Source: Clostridia bacterium | Lineage (GTDB): Bacteria > Bacillota > Clostridia > Oscillospirales > Acutalibacteraceae | Assembly (NCBI GenBank): GCA_900772705.1 | Contig: CAAGRQ010000240.1 | Span: forward strand, 1 to 39,333 | DNA length: 39,333 nucleotides | Direction: 5' to 3' | Part shown: positions 18,332 to 26,922 of the stretch, piece by piece | How positions within the stretch are numbered: position 1 is the stretch's first letter | Layout of the letters: each line of letters begins with the position of its first letter | The notes under the pieces: model-generated | What the model was told of the DNA's origin: nothing | Seen by the model: only the letters and a program-made list of their open reading frames with translations | Database searches by the model: none | Translations under genes and position numbers: made by a program

Positions 18332-19708
18332 ATGGAATATCGTATCGAACACGATTCAATGGGAGAGGTTAAGGTTCCTGCCGATAAATATTGGGCGGCG
18401 CAAACCGAAAGAAGCCATGAAAACTTCTTAATCGGTGTAGGCATCGAAACTATGCCCCGAGAAATTACACATGCTTTCGGTGTGCTTAAAAAGGCTGCCG
18501 CTATTGCAAATAATCAGCTTAAACCCGAAAAGATGACAGACGAAAAACTCGCCGCTGTTTCACAGGCTTGCGACGAAGTTATGAGCGGAGCGCTCAATGA
18601 ACATTTTCCGCTTGTTGTATGGCAGACAGGTTCGGGCACTCAGTCAAATATGAACGCAAACGAAGTTATCGCAAACAGAGGTAACGAGATTGCAGGTAAG
18701 AAAATTCTTCACCCAAACGATGATATTAATATGTCGCAGTCCTCTAACGATACATTCCCGACAGCCATGAGCATTGCTGCTGTTTTGGGAATCGAGGATA
18801 AGGTTATCCCTGCCGTTGATACTCTTATTTCCACATTTAAGAAACTCGAAAAGGATAACGAGGGGATTGTTAAATCGGGCAGAACCCATCTTCAGGATGC
18901 TACTCCTATCACTTTTTCACAGGAAATCAGCGGCTGGAGAGCAAGCCTTGAAAAAGATAAGAAATTACTCGAAATCGTACTTCCCGAATTAAAGGAACTT
19001 GCACTCGGCGGCACCGCAGTAGGTACAGGCCTTAATGCTCCTAAGGGCTTTGATGTTAAGGTTGCCGAGGCTGTAAGCGAAATTACAGGAAAGCAGTTTA
19101 TCACCGCACCTAATAAGTTCCACGCACTTACGTCAAAGGACGAGATTGTTTTTGCACACGGTGCGCTCAAGGCTCTTGCGGCTGACCTTATGAAGATAGC
19201 AAATGATGTTCGTTGGCTTGCTTCGGGTCCACGCCTCGGTCTCGGCGAGATTAAGATTCCGGAGAATGAGCCGGGCTCGTCAATTATGCCGGGTAAGGTA
19301 AATCCGACTCAGTGCGAGGCTGTTACCATGGTTGCCGTTCAGGTAATTGGTAACGATACCGCAATAGGTATGGCTGCATCTCAGGGCAATTTTGAACTCA
19401 ATGTATTTATGCCCGTTATCATCTATAACTTCACTCAGTCGGTAAGACTTTTAAGCGAAGCTATGATTTCATTCAACAATAATTGCGCTGTCGGCATTAC
19501 GGCAAATAAGGAGAAGATGTCTCATAATCTTCATAACTCCCTTATGCTCGTAACCGCTCTTAATCCGTATATCGGATACGAGAACGCCGCAAAGACCGCA
19601 AAGAATGCATATAAAAAGAATATTTCCCTCAAGGAGTCCTGCGTTGAACTCGGCTTTCTTACAGCGGAAAAATTCGACGAGGTGTTCCACCCTGAGCAAA
19701 TGGTGTGA
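18332..19708 (+). CDS. fumC: Fumarate hydratase, class II
   Basis: 458 residues, normal for class II fumarase. The family signature GSSIMPGKVNPTQCEA lies near residue 315. TGSGTQSNMNANEV, SSNDTFPTAM and KSGRTHLQDATPI are also present, together with the catalytic His and Ser they carry. It interconverts malate and fumarate in the cytoplasm without an iron-sulfur cluster. Aspartase is close in sequence, but the fumarase signatures fit better. Its position between the malate dehydrogenase-like gene and the fumarate reductase cluster suggests it runs toward fumarate. GGAGG precedes the ATG. Confidence 0.94.
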   Translation: MEYRIEHDSMGEVKVPADKYWAAQTERSHENFLIGVGIETMPREITHAFGVLKKAAAIANNQLKPEKMTDEKLAAVSQACDEVMSGALNEHFPLVVWQTGSGTQSNMNANEVIANRGNEIAGKKILHPNDDINMSQSSNDTFPTAMSIAAVLGIEDKVIPAVDTLISTFKKLEKDNEGIVKSGRTHLQDATPITFSQEISGWRASLEKDKKLLEIVLPELKELALGGTAVGTGLNAPKGFDVKVAEAVSEITGKQFITAPNKFHALTSKDEIVFAHGALKALAADLMKIANDVRWLASGPRLGLGEIKIPENEPGSSIMPGKVNPTQCEAVTMVAVQVIGNDTAIGMAASQGNFELNVFMPVIIYNFTQSVRLLSEAMISFNNNCAVGITANKEKMSHNLHNSLMLVTALNPYIGYENAAKTAKNAYKKNISLKESCVELGFLTAEKFDEVFHPEQMV

Positions 19709-19756
19709 TTAATGCCCTGCCACTCTTGCTGACGGCGATACAAAGCATTAAGCACC
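19702..19756 (+). promoter_or_regulatory. Dyad spanning the fumC stop and the hdrB leader
   Basis: GGTG-x3-TTAATGC is mirrored by GCATTAA-x-CACC about 30 bases later, followed by AAACATTTTT. This could fold into a long imperfect hairpin that partly stops transcription or marks a processing site, which would set different levels for fumarase and the redox genes. The arms are short and the loop is long, so confidence is low. Confidence 0.35.
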
Positions 19757-19783
19757 AAACATTTTTGAGTAAGGAGTAAGAAT

Positions 19784-20578
19784 ATGGTATTCAGCTATTA
19801 TCCGGGCTGTACTTTGAAAAACAAGGCTAAGGATTTGGACAATTACGCCAGAATGAGCGCAAAGGCGCTCGGTGTAACTCTTGAGGAGATTCCCGAGTGG
19901 CAGTGTTGCGGCGGAGTTTATCCTATGGCTAAGGACGAAATCGCAACGAAACTTTCATCAGTTCGCACACTTATGAAAGCAAAGGATGCGGGGCAAGACC
20001 TTGTTACAATGTGCAGTGCCTGCCACAATGTTGTAAAGCAGGTTAATAACGATATGAAAGACGATGAGTTTTCGTCTAAAGTCGCAAGATATATGAAACT
20101 CGGCGAGGACGAGGCTTATCACGGCGAGGTTAATGTAATTCATTTTCTCGAACTTTTGCGTGACAAAATCGGCTTTGACGAGATTAAGAAAAAAATAACT
20201 AATCCGCTTAAAGGTAAAAAAATTGCCGCATACTACGGCTGTCTTTTGCTCAGACCGAGTAAGGTTATGCAAATGGACGACCCCGAAAATCCGAGCGTAA
20301 TGGAGGATTTCATTAAGGCTCTCGGCGCAACACCGGTAAAGTATTCTATGAGAAACGAGTGCTGCGGCGGATATACAACCCTTGAAAATAAAGATATAGC
20401 AAGGACTAAGGCTCAGGCGGTTATCTCAAACGCCGTTGATAACGGTGCCGAGGAAATCATCACAGCCTGCCCTCTTTGTATGTATAACTTAAAGAAAAAT
20501 TCAGACGGCAGCGTTAAGATTACATATTTTACCGAGCTTTTGGCTCAGGCACTCGGTTTGATTGAGGAGGCGGAGTAA
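19784..20578 (+). CDS. hdrB: Heterodisulfide reductase subunit B-like protein (HdrB)
   Basis: 264 residues. It has two complete CCG domains: C9-x31-C41C42-x34-C77-xx-C80 and C153-x39-C193C194-x34-C229-xx-C232. In structurally characterised HdrB these ten cysteines hold two non-cubane [4Fe-4S] clusters that cleave the CoM-S-S-CoB disulfide. Nothing else here suggests a methanogen, so the natural acceptor is not that disulfide. It could be another thiol/disulfide, a protein partner, or the fumarate reductase encoded downstream. AAGGAG lies eight bases before the ATG. It is the first gene of a nine-gene run with tiny gaps or overlaps. Confidence 0.9.
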   Translation: MVFSYYPGCTLKNKAKDLDNYARMSAKALGVTLEEIPEWQCCGGVYPMAKDEIATKLSSVRTLMKAKDAGQDLVTMCSACHNVVKQVNNDMKDDEFSSKVARYMKLGEDEAYHGEVNVIHFLELLRDKIGFDEIKKKITNPLKGKKIAAYYGCLLLRPSKVMQMDDPENPSVMEDFIKALGATPVKYSMRNECCGGYTTLENKDIARTKAQAVISNAVDNGAEEIITACPLCMYNLKKNSDGSVKITYFTELLAQALGLIEEAE

Positions 20579-20581
20579 TTT

Positions 20582-20968
20582 ATGGAAAATAAAAATGTTC
20601 GTGAGCAGATACTTCGCTCCTATGGAAAAAATCCACGCAAATGTATGTCCTGCGGTAAATGCACCGCAACATGTCCGTCGTATGACAATATGGAATATCA
20701 TCCGCACCAGTTTGTTTCTATGGTGATTAACGGAAAGATTGATGCCCTTTTGGAGAGCGAGTCGCTTTATACCTGCCTTTCCTGTATGGCTTGTCTCGAG
20801 CGTTGCCCGAGAGGCGTTGAACCTGCTAGGCTTATCGAGGCTGTCAGAGTCGCACAGATTCGTCAGCAGGGCAAGAACCATCTTACGGCGCAGGATATTC
20901 CTGATAAGTGGGACGAGGATTTGCCTCAGCAGGCTATCGTTTCCGCTATGAGAAAATATTGGAAGTAA
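20582..20968 (+). CDS. hdrC: Heterodisulfide reductase subunit C-like ferredoxin protein (HdrC)
   Basis: 128 residues. Two [4Fe-4S] ferredoxin motifs are present: C21xxC24xxC27xxxC31 and C65xxC68xxC71xxxC75. In Hdr complexes HdrC carries electrons from HdrA to HdrB. Its length is at the short end of the family and no cytochrome or membrane segment is attached, so this is the soluble type. It starts three bases after hdrB and is followed 18 bases later by hdrA. Confidence 0.9.
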   Translation: MENKNVREQILRSYGKNPRKCMSCGKCTATCPSYDNMEYHPHQFVSMVINGKIDALLESESLYTCLSCMACLERCPRGVEPARLIEAVRVAQIRQQGKNHLTAQDIPDKWDEDLPQQAIVSAMRKYWK

Positions 20969-20986
20969 TCGGGGGAGTTATTATTT

Positions 20987-22981
20987 ATGCAAAGAATTGG
21001 CGTATTCGTATGTTGGTGCGGCAGTAATATCGCAGGAACGGTTGATGTTCATAAGGTTGCAGAAACCTTGAAGCAGGAGCCGGGCGTTGTATATGCCGTT
21101 GATTACCAATATATGTGCTCCGAGGCAGGACAAAATCTTGTTAAGGACGCAATAAAAAATTATAATCTTACGGGCGTGGTAGTATGCTCCTGCTCACCCC
21201 GTATGCACGAAAATACATTCCGCAAGGCGGCGGCATCGGTCGGACTTAATCCGTATATGGTCGAGATTGCAAATATCCGTGAGCAGTGCTCTTGGATTCA
21301 TAAGGATATGCAGACCGCAACCGAAAAGGCTGTCGTTCTCGGCAGAGCCGCTATTGCAAAGGTTCAGCTTAACGCACCTCTTACCGCAGGCGAAAGTCCG
21401 GTAACAAAGCGTGCACTTGTTATCGGCGGCGGTATTGCAGGTATTCAGACTGCGCTCGATATTGCCGAGGCGGGCTTTGAGGTCGATATTGTTGAGAAGT
21501 CGGCGACAATCGGCGGAAAAATGGCGCAGATTGATAAGACTTTCCCAACCCTTGACTGTGCCGCTTGTATTCTTACACCTAAAATGGTAGAAGCCGCACA
21601 GAACGAGAAAATCAAGATTTATTCCTACAGTGAAGTTGAGGCTGTTAAGGGATTTGTAGGTAACTTTAATGTTAAGATTAAGCGTAAGGCAAGATATGTA
21701 AACGAAGATATTTGCACCGGTTGCGGACTTTGTACCGAAAAATGTCCTATGAAGAGAGTGCCTAACGAGTTTAATCTCGGTATGGATAACAGGAGTGCGG
21801 TATATATTCCGTTCGCTCAGGCTGTACCCAAGGTTGCAACCATCGATCCGAATTACTGTATTAAACTTCGTACAGGCAAGTGCGGTCTTTGCTCCACCGT
21901 GTGCGAGGCGCACGCTATTAATTATGACGCAAAAGACGAATTTGTGGACGCTCAGTACGGTGCAATCGTTGTTGCAACAGGCTTTGAGCCGATTAAGGTT
22001 GATAAGTTCGACGAGTTTGCATACAGTCAGTCACCCGATGTTGTGACCTCTCTAGAATACGAAAGACTTATGAATGCCGCAGGGCCGACTAACGGTACGC
22101 TCCTCAGACCGTCCGACCACGAGCATCCTCACACCATCGTTTTCGTTCAGTGCGTCGGCTCCCGTTGTGATGCGGAAAACGAAAAGGGTAAACCGTACTG
22201 CTCAAAGGTTTGCTGTATGTATACCGCAAAGCACGCAATGCTTACCAGAGAAAAATATCCCGATACCGATGTATATGTTTTCTATATAGATGTTCGTACA
22301 CCGGGTAAGAATTTCGACGAGTTCTATCGCAGAGCGGTAGAGGAGTACGGAGTACATTATATTAAAGGTATGGTAGGTAAGGTTGTGCCCGAGGGCAAAA
22401 AACTCAAGGTGCAGGCAAGCGATTTGCTGAATAACGAGCAACTTCATATCGACGCAGATATGGTTGTTCTTGCCGCCGCCATAGAACCGGATAAGAGCGC
22501 AAGACCTCTTGCAACCATGCTTACCGCCTCTATGGACACAAACGATTTCTTCACCGAGGCTCACCCGAAACTTCGTCCTGTTGAGTCACCTACCGCAGGC
22601 GTGTTCCTTTCGGGTATGTGCCAGGGTCCTAAGGATATTCCCGAAACCGTATCTCAGGCAAGTGCCTGTGCCGCAAAGGTTATCGGACTTCTTGTTAAGG
22701 ATAAACTTACTTGTAATCCTTGCGTTGCTCACAGTGACGAGATGATGTGCAACGGCTGTTCATCGTGCGAAAAGGTTTGTCCTTACGGTGCTATTACATA
22801 TCTTGAAAAGGAATTCAGAATGCCTGACCGCACAACTCAAATCAGACGGGTTGCAAGCGTAAATCCTGCCGTTTGTCAGGGTTGCGGTGCTTGTACAGTT
22901 GCGTGTCCGTCGGGTGCTATGGACCTTAACGGATTTTCAAATAAACAGATTATGGCGGAGGTAGATGCAATATGCAAATAG
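20987..22981 (+). CDS. hdrA: Heterodisulfide reductase subunit A-like flavoprotein (HdrA), bifurcation hub
   Basis: 664 residues, full length for HdrA. An N-terminal Cys-containing domain comes first (CWCG at 9-12, CSC at 67-69). The FAD-binding GGGIAG is at 147-152 and the HdrA signature DCAAC around 190-194. One [4Fe-4S] motif is at 243-253 and a second cysteine group near 290-304. Two C-terminal ferredoxin motifs start near residues 588 and 631. In methanogen MvhADG-HdrABC the HdrA FAD splits electron pairs between ferredoxin and HdrB. The set of clusters here is compatible with that, though bifurcation cannot be proven from sequence. Its end overlaps the MvhD-like gene by ten bases. Confidence 0.9.
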   Translation: MQRIGVFVCWCGSNIAGTVDVHKVAETLKQEPGVVYAVDYQYMCSEAGQNLVKDAIKNYNLTGVVVCSCSPRMHENTFRKAAASVGLNPYMVEIANIREQCSWIHKDMQTATEKAVVLGRAAIAKVQLNAPLTAGESPVTKRALVIGGGIAGIQTALDIAEAGFEVDIVEKSATIGGKMAQIDKTFPTLDCAACILTPKMVEAAQNEKIKIYSYSEVEAVKGFVGNFNVKIKRKARYVNEDICTGCGLCTEKCPMKRVPNEFNLGMDNRSAVYIPFAQAVPKVATIDPNYCIKLRTGKCGLCSTVCEAHAINYDAKDEFVDAQYGAIVVATGFEPIKVDKFDEFAYSQSPDVVTSLEYERLMNAAGPTNGTLLRPSDHEHPHTIVFVQCVGSRCDAENEKGKPYCSKVCCMYTAKHAMLTREKYPDTDVYVFYIDVRTPGKNFDEFYRRAVEEYGVHYIKGMVGKVVPEGKKLKVQASDLLNNEQLHIDADMVVLAAAIEPDKSARPLATMLTASMDTNDFFTEAHPKLRPVESPTAGVFLSGMCQGPKDIPETVSQASACAAKVIGLLVKDKLTCNPCVAHSDEMMCNGCSSCEKVCPYGAITYLEKEFRMPDRTTQIRRVASVNPAVCQGCGACTVACPSGAMDLNGFSNKQIMAEVDAICK

Positions 22982-23415
22982 AGAATAATGAATTTAAGCC
23001 GAAAATCGTTGCATTCTGCTGTAATTGGTGCTCTTATGCAGGTGCGGATTTGGCAGGAACTAACCGTCTTAATTATCCTGCCGATGTTAAAATTATTCGT
23101 GTTCCCTGCTCTTGCAGAGTAAACCCGATGTTTATATTAAGAGCGTTTCAAAGAGGCGCAGACGGCGTTATTATGTGCGGCTGTCACCCGGGCGATTGCC
23201 ACTACACAACGGGTAACTACTACGCACGCCGCAGAATGACTCTCCTTTTCTCAATGCTCGATTATCTCGGAATAGAAAAGGGCAGAACAAGAGTTGAGTG
23301 GGTCTCCGCCGCAGAGGGACAGAAGTTTGCAGAAACTATGAACAGTTTTGTGGAAACCATATATAACCTCGGCGAGAATAAGAGATTGGAGGATTTGAGA
23401 TGCAAGAACAAATGA
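22972..23415 (+). CDS. flxD: MvhD/FlxD-like [2Fe-2S] electron-transfer protein
   Basis: 147 residues, normal for the hydrogenase delta subunit (MvhD) family. Conserved cysteines include CC-xx-C at 16-20, CSC at 46-48, and CGC with a further Cys at 69-76. The family binds a [2Fe-2S] cluster and hands electrons from an upstream oxidoreductase to HdrA. No hydrogenase genes are present. Instead a NAD(P)H/FAD reductase set follows, as in the FlxABCD-HdrABC complexes described from Desulfovibrio and some Clostridia. It overlaps hdrA by ten bases and the next gene by 16, which indicates tight coupling. Confidence 0.87.
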   Translation: MQIENNEFKPKIVAFCCNWCSYAGADLAGTNRLNYPADVKIIRVPCSCRVNPMFILRAFQRGADGVIMCGCHPGDCHYTTGNYYARRRMTLLFSMLDYLGIEKGRTRVEWVSAAEGQKFAETMNSFVETIYNLGENKRLEDLRCKNK

Positions 23416-24380
23416 TTTCAAGAGCGAAAGCCCTCCTTAGTGATAGTACCGTTGACAGAGTCCTCGGCTGGAAAGTCGGCGAGTTCTCCTATGATTTGAC
23501 CCCTGCCGTTTTTGAGAGCGCAGAGGAACTTGATAACGAATTCGTTTATAATACATTTTCTTCCGCAAACCTTTCAAAGTATCTTGTAAAGCAGACAAGA
23601 AAGGGCGACGGAAAAGTCCTTGTTTTCGTAAAACCCTGCGACTCTTACAGCCTTCAACAGCTTATTAAAGAGCACAGAGTAGACAGAGAAAAGGTATACA
23701 TTATCGGTATTCAGTGCTTCGGCAAAACCGATGTAAATAAAATAAAGGCTGACGGACTTTCGGGAATTTCATCAATCACCGAGACCGACGACAGCATTAT
23801 CGCCGAAACAATCTACGGCGACAAAAAAGAATATAAAAAGTATGAGGTTATGGCAGAAAGATGCCTTTCCTGCAAGAGTAAGAAAGTCGTAATTTATGAC
23901 GAACTTATCGGAGAAAACGGCGAGGTGCTTGACTCAAACCGTTTTGATGAGGTGGAAAAACTTGAGGCAATGACTCCCGACGAGAGATTTGCTTTTTGGC
24001 AGAACGAACTTTCAAAGTGCATTCGCTGTAATGCCTGCCGTAATGTCTGCCCGGCGTGCACCTGCGAAAAGTGCGTGTTTGATAACGATAACTCGGGCGT
24101 TGCACAAAAGGCGGCTCAGACCTCTTTTGAGGAGGCAAACTTCCATATTATCCGTGCCTTTCATGTAGCAGGCAGATGTACCGACTGCGGCGAATGCTCC
24201 AGAGTATGTCCGCAGAACATTCCGCTTCATTTGCTCAACCGTAAGTTCATTAAGGATGCAAACGAACTTTACGGTGAGTATCAGGCAGGCGAGGACGCAG
24301 ACAGCCGTTTTCCGCTTGTTGATTTTACATTTGACGATTGCGAGCCGTCTGTGGTTTATGAGAGAGGGGGCAATAAATAA
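23400..24380 (+). CDS. 4Fe-4S dicluster protein, FlxC-like (FrhB-type N terminus)
   Basis: 326 residues. The N-terminal part, with KVLVFVKPCDSYSLQQL and IIGIQCFGKTD, resembles the F420-hydrogenase beta subunit (FrhB/FdhB) fold. A CLSC pair follows in the middle. The C-terminal half has ferredoxin motifs CIRCNACRNVCP (from Cys207) with nearby CTCEKC, and CTDCGECSRVCP (from Cys260). In Flx-Hdr clusters a protein of this kind relays electrons between the NAD(P)H-oxidising subunit and FlxD/HdrA. GGAGG lies seven bases before ATG 23400. Its stop overlaps the next start (TAATG). The Flx lettering is by analogy and could be swapped with the next gene. Confidence 0.78.
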   Translation: MQEQMISRAKALLSDSTVDRVLGWKVGEFSYDLTPAVFESAEELDNEFVYNTFSSANLSKYLVKQTRKGDGKVLVFVKPCDSYSLQQLIKEHRVDREKVYIIGIQCFGKTDVNKIKADGLSGISSITETDDSIIAETIYGDKKEYKKYEVMAERCLSCKSKKVVIYDELIGENGEVLDSNRFDEVEKLEAMTPDERFAFWQNELSKCIRCNACRNVCPACTCEKCVFDNDNSGVAQKAAQTSFEEANFHIIRAFHVAGRCTDCGECSRVCPQNIPLHLLNRKFIKDANELYGEYQAGEDADSRFPLVDFTFDDCEPSVVYERGGNK

Positions 24381-25396
24381 TGAAAAAACTGAAAGTAAGC
24401 ATTTATGACTTTTTTGATAAAATTGCCGCCGATAAAAAACTCTATATTCCCACCGATAACGGCGATATTGCTCAGTTTGTGGAATATAAGAGCGGTATGA
24501 CTCTCACCGAAAAATATAACACAAACCGTTCGGCAAAGGATTTCTTCTTTCCGCAGACCGAGAACCTTTATGACATTCGCAAAAACGGTTTGAAACTTGA
24601 AATTAAGGATACAAGAAGCGAACTTGAGGACTTCGTTGTTTTCGGCGTAAGAGGCTGTGATGTTCGTGCGTTTGATATTCTTGACAGAGTTTTTCTTGTT
24701 GACCCGATTGATACATATTATAAAAACAGAAGAGAGCACGGAATTATCATATCTCTTGCCTGCAACAGACCCGAGGAGACCTGTTTTTGCTCTGCGTTCG
24801 GCATAGATGCGTCAAATCCCGACGGCGACATTACCGCTTGGAGAATGGGCGAGGATTATTACTTTAGTGCAAATACGGAAAAAGGCGAGGCTCTGCTTGT
24901 GTCACTCGGCGATGTTCTTGAGGATTGTGCCGACGATGCCGCCGAGCAGATTAAATCTGCCGTTAAAGCCGTTATGGCAAAACTTCCTCTTGCAAACACC
25001 TCGTTTGAGGGTATGAAAAAGGACGATTTGCTCACTCACTTTAAGAGCAAAAAATGGTCATCACTAAGCGAGGCTTGCCTCGGTTGCGGAACCTGTACTT
25101 TCGTTTGCCCAACCTGTCAATGTTATGATATTCGTGAGTTTGACACGGGTCACGGCGTTAAAAAATTCAGGTGCTGGGACAGTTGTATGTACAGCGATTT
25201 TACCCAAATGGCTCACGGCAATCCCCGTACTTCACAGCTTGAACGCTTCCGCCAGAGATTTATGCACAAACTTGTTTATTATCCCGATAATAACGAGGGC
25301 ATTTTCGGTTGCGTAGGCTGTGGCAGATGTATTTCAAAATGTCCTATATCAATGAATATAGTTAAGGTAGAAAAAGCATTGGAGGTGCAGTCATAA
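24380..25396 (+). CDS. 4Fe-4S dicluster protein, AsrA/FlxB-like
   Basis: 338 residues. The N-terminal domain resembles subunit A of anaerobic sulfite reductase and hydrogenase beta subunits (GVRGCDVRAFDILDRVF; SLACNRPEETCFC). Two ferredoxin motifs follow: CLGCGTCTFVCPTCQC from Cys233 and CVGCGRCISKCP from Cys311. No siroheme or AsrC gene is present, so sulfite reduction is not the function. It is paired, as in asrAB and flxBA, with a FAD/NAD reductase whose start overlaps its stop. The likely role is to pass electrons from that reductase into the Hdr module. Confidence 0.82.
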   Translation: MKKLKVSIYDFFDKIAADKKLYIPTDNGDIAQFVEYKSGMTLTEKYNTNRSAKDFFFPQTENLYDIRKNGLKLEIKDTRSELEDFVVFGVRGCDVRAFDILDRVFLVDPIDTYYKNRREHGIIISLACNRPEETCFCSAFGIDASNPDGDITAWRMGEDYYFSANTEKGEALLVSLGDVLEDCADDAAEQIKSAVKAVMAKLPLANTSFEGMKKDDLLTHFKSKKWSSLSEACLGCGTCTFVCPTCQCYDIREFDTGHGVKKFRCWDSCMYSDFTQMAHGNPRTSQLERFRQRFMHKLVYYPDNNEGIFGCVGCGRCISKCPISMNIVKVEKALEVQS

Positions 25397-26223
25397 TGGA
25401 AAAGGAAACATTGATACCTCACATCGGCGTTGTTACCGATATTCGTCAGGACACCCCCGATGTAAAGACTTTCAGAGTAAACGCTCTTGAAGGCGGCAAG
25501 GTCTTTGAGCATATTCCCGGACAGTGCGCCATGCTTTCTATCCCGGGCGCAGGCGAGGGTATGTTCTCTATCACCTCATCTCCCACTAACGAGGAGTATA
25601 TGGAGTTCAGCATTAAAAAGTGCGGCTGCCTTACCACTTGGCTTCATCAAATGGATGTCGGTCAGGAGATAGCAATTCGTGGCCCGTACGGCAACGGCTT
25701 CCCTGTTGATACCGAGTTTGCCGGCAAGGATTTGCTCTTTATCGCAGGCGGTATCGGACTTGCACCGCTTAGAAGCGTAATTAATTATTGTCGTGATAAC
25801 CGTGATAAATACGGCTCCATTGATATTGTTTACGGCTCAAGAAGTATGGACGATCTCGTGGATTATAAGGAAATAATCGACGAGTGGTGCAAGGAGGACG
25901 GCATTAATGTCTACCTCACCATCGACCGTGAGCAGGAGGGCTGGGACGGTCATGTCGGCTTTGTTCCCAATTATGTTAAGGAACTCGGCTTTGACACAAA
26001 TAAGACCTGCGTTATCTGCGGACCTCCGATTATGATTAAGTTTACGCTCCAGGGTCTTATGGAACTCGGCTTTGAAAAGACCCAGGTTTATACCACTATG
26101 GAACTTCGTATGAAGTGCGGCGTGGGTAAGTGCGGCAGATGCAATATCGGCGATAAGTATGTCTGCAAGGACGGACCGGTGTTCCGTTGTGACGAACTCG
26201 GCGAACTGCCCGATGAATATTGA
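25396..26223 (+). CDS. flxA: FAD/NAD(P)H-binding reductase, AsrB/FlxA-like
   Basis: 275 residues, ferredoxin-NADP reductase superfamily. The FAD domain (HIPGQCAMLSIPG, FSITSSP) comes first, then the pyridine nucleotide domain (FIAGGIGLAPLRSVI; VICGPPIMIKF). A C-terminal [2Fe-2S] motif follows, C241GVGKC246GRC249 plus a later Cys, as in PyrK and AsrB. It is the only NAD(P)H-binding protein in the run and so is the likely entry point for electrons from NADH. Its presence here, with Hdr genes upstream and fumarate reductase downstream, is the main reason to propose an NADH-dependent complex. It overlaps the previous gene by one base and ends 15 bases before the fumarate reductase Fe-S gene. Confidence 0.88.
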   Translation: MEKETLIPHIGVVTDIRQDTPDVKTFRVNALEGGKVFEHIPGQCAMLSIPGAGEGMFSITSSPTNEEYMEFSIKKCGCLTTWLHQMDVGQEIAIRGPYGNGFPVDTEFAGKDLLFIAGGIGLAPLRSVINYCRDNRDKYGSIDIVYGSRSMDDLVDYKEIIDEWCKEDGINVYLTIDREQEGWDGHVGFVPNYVKELGFDTNKTCVICGPPIMIKFTLQGLMELGFEKTQVYTTMELRMKCGVGKCGRCNIGDKYVCKDGPVFRCDELGELPDEY

Positions 26224-26238
26224 TATGGAGGACTGAAT

Positions 26239-26910
26239 ATGGAAAGTATGGTAAATATATATCTTTACGGCAAAAAATATGCCGTACCGTCAAATTTAAC
26301 TATAATGAGAGCCATGGAGTATGCAGGCTATCAGCTTAAAAGAGGTTGCGGCTGTCGTAACGGCTTCTGCGGTGCGTGCGCTACCATTTACAGAATAGCA
26401 GGCGGTGAACTCAAGGCTTGCCTTGCGTGCCAGACAAAGGTTGAGGAGGGAATGTTCATTGCGACTCTTCCGTTCTTCCCGCTTGTTAAACAGCCTTATG
26501 ATATAGAAAAGATTAGTGTAAACGAGTCGATTATGATGCAGCTTTATCCCGAGATTTATTCCTGTATAGGCTGTAATGCTTGTACCAACGCTTGCACTCA
26601 GGAACTTAATGTTATGCAGTATATCGCATATGCTCAGAGAGGCGAATTTGAAAAATGTGCCGAGGAAAGTTTTGACTGCGTAATGTGCGGCGTTTGCTCG
26701 TCTCGTTGCCCTGCCGGTATTTCTCATCCGCAGGTGGCACTTCTTGCCCGCCGTATTAACGGTAAATATCTTGCTCCCGAAAGCAAGCATTTGACAGAGA
26801 GAGTTCAGGAAATCAAAGACGGCACATTCGAGGAACTTCTCGAAAAACTTATGAATAAGCCGATTGACGAGATGAAAGAACTATATAATAACAGAGAGAT
26901 TGAAAAGTAA
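26239..26910 (+). CDS. Fumarate reductase/succinate dehydrogenase iron-sulfur subunit, soluble type
   Basis: 223 residues. The N-terminal plant-type [2Fe-2S] domain has Cys39, Cys44, Cys47 and Cys61 (CRNGFCGAC...CLAC). Two full ferredoxin motifs follow: C109xxC112xxC115xxxC119 and C147xxC150xxC153xxxC157. Quinone-linked FrdB/SdhB proteins have a non-Cys residue in the second motif and make a [3Fe-4S] cluster next to the quinone. Here all four cysteines are present, so two [4Fe-4S] clusters are expected. No FrdC/FrdD membrane anchors follow. Both points fit a cytoplasmic enzyme fed by protein partners instead of menaquinol. Its gene sits between the NADH-oxidising subunit and the catalytic flavoprotein. 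Confidence 0.85.
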   Translation: MESMVNIYLYGKKYAVPSNLTIMRAMEYAGYQLKRGCGCRNGFCGACATIYRIAGGELKACLACQTKVEEGMFIATLPFFPLVKQPYDIEKISVNESIMMQLYPEIYSCIGCNACTNACTQELNVMQYIAYAQRGEFEKCAEESFDCVMCGVCSSRCPAGISHPQVALLARRINGKYLAPESKHLTERVQEIKDGTFEELLEKLMNKPIDEMKELYNNREIEK

Positions 26911-26922
26911 GGAGGTGCCGAT

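Noticed and set aside
24380..26223. Anaerobic sulfite reductase (asrAB)
   Set aside because: The two proteins resemble AsrA and AsrB, but no siroheme subunit AsrC is present and the Hdr and MvhD-like neighbours match the Flx-Hdr arrangement.
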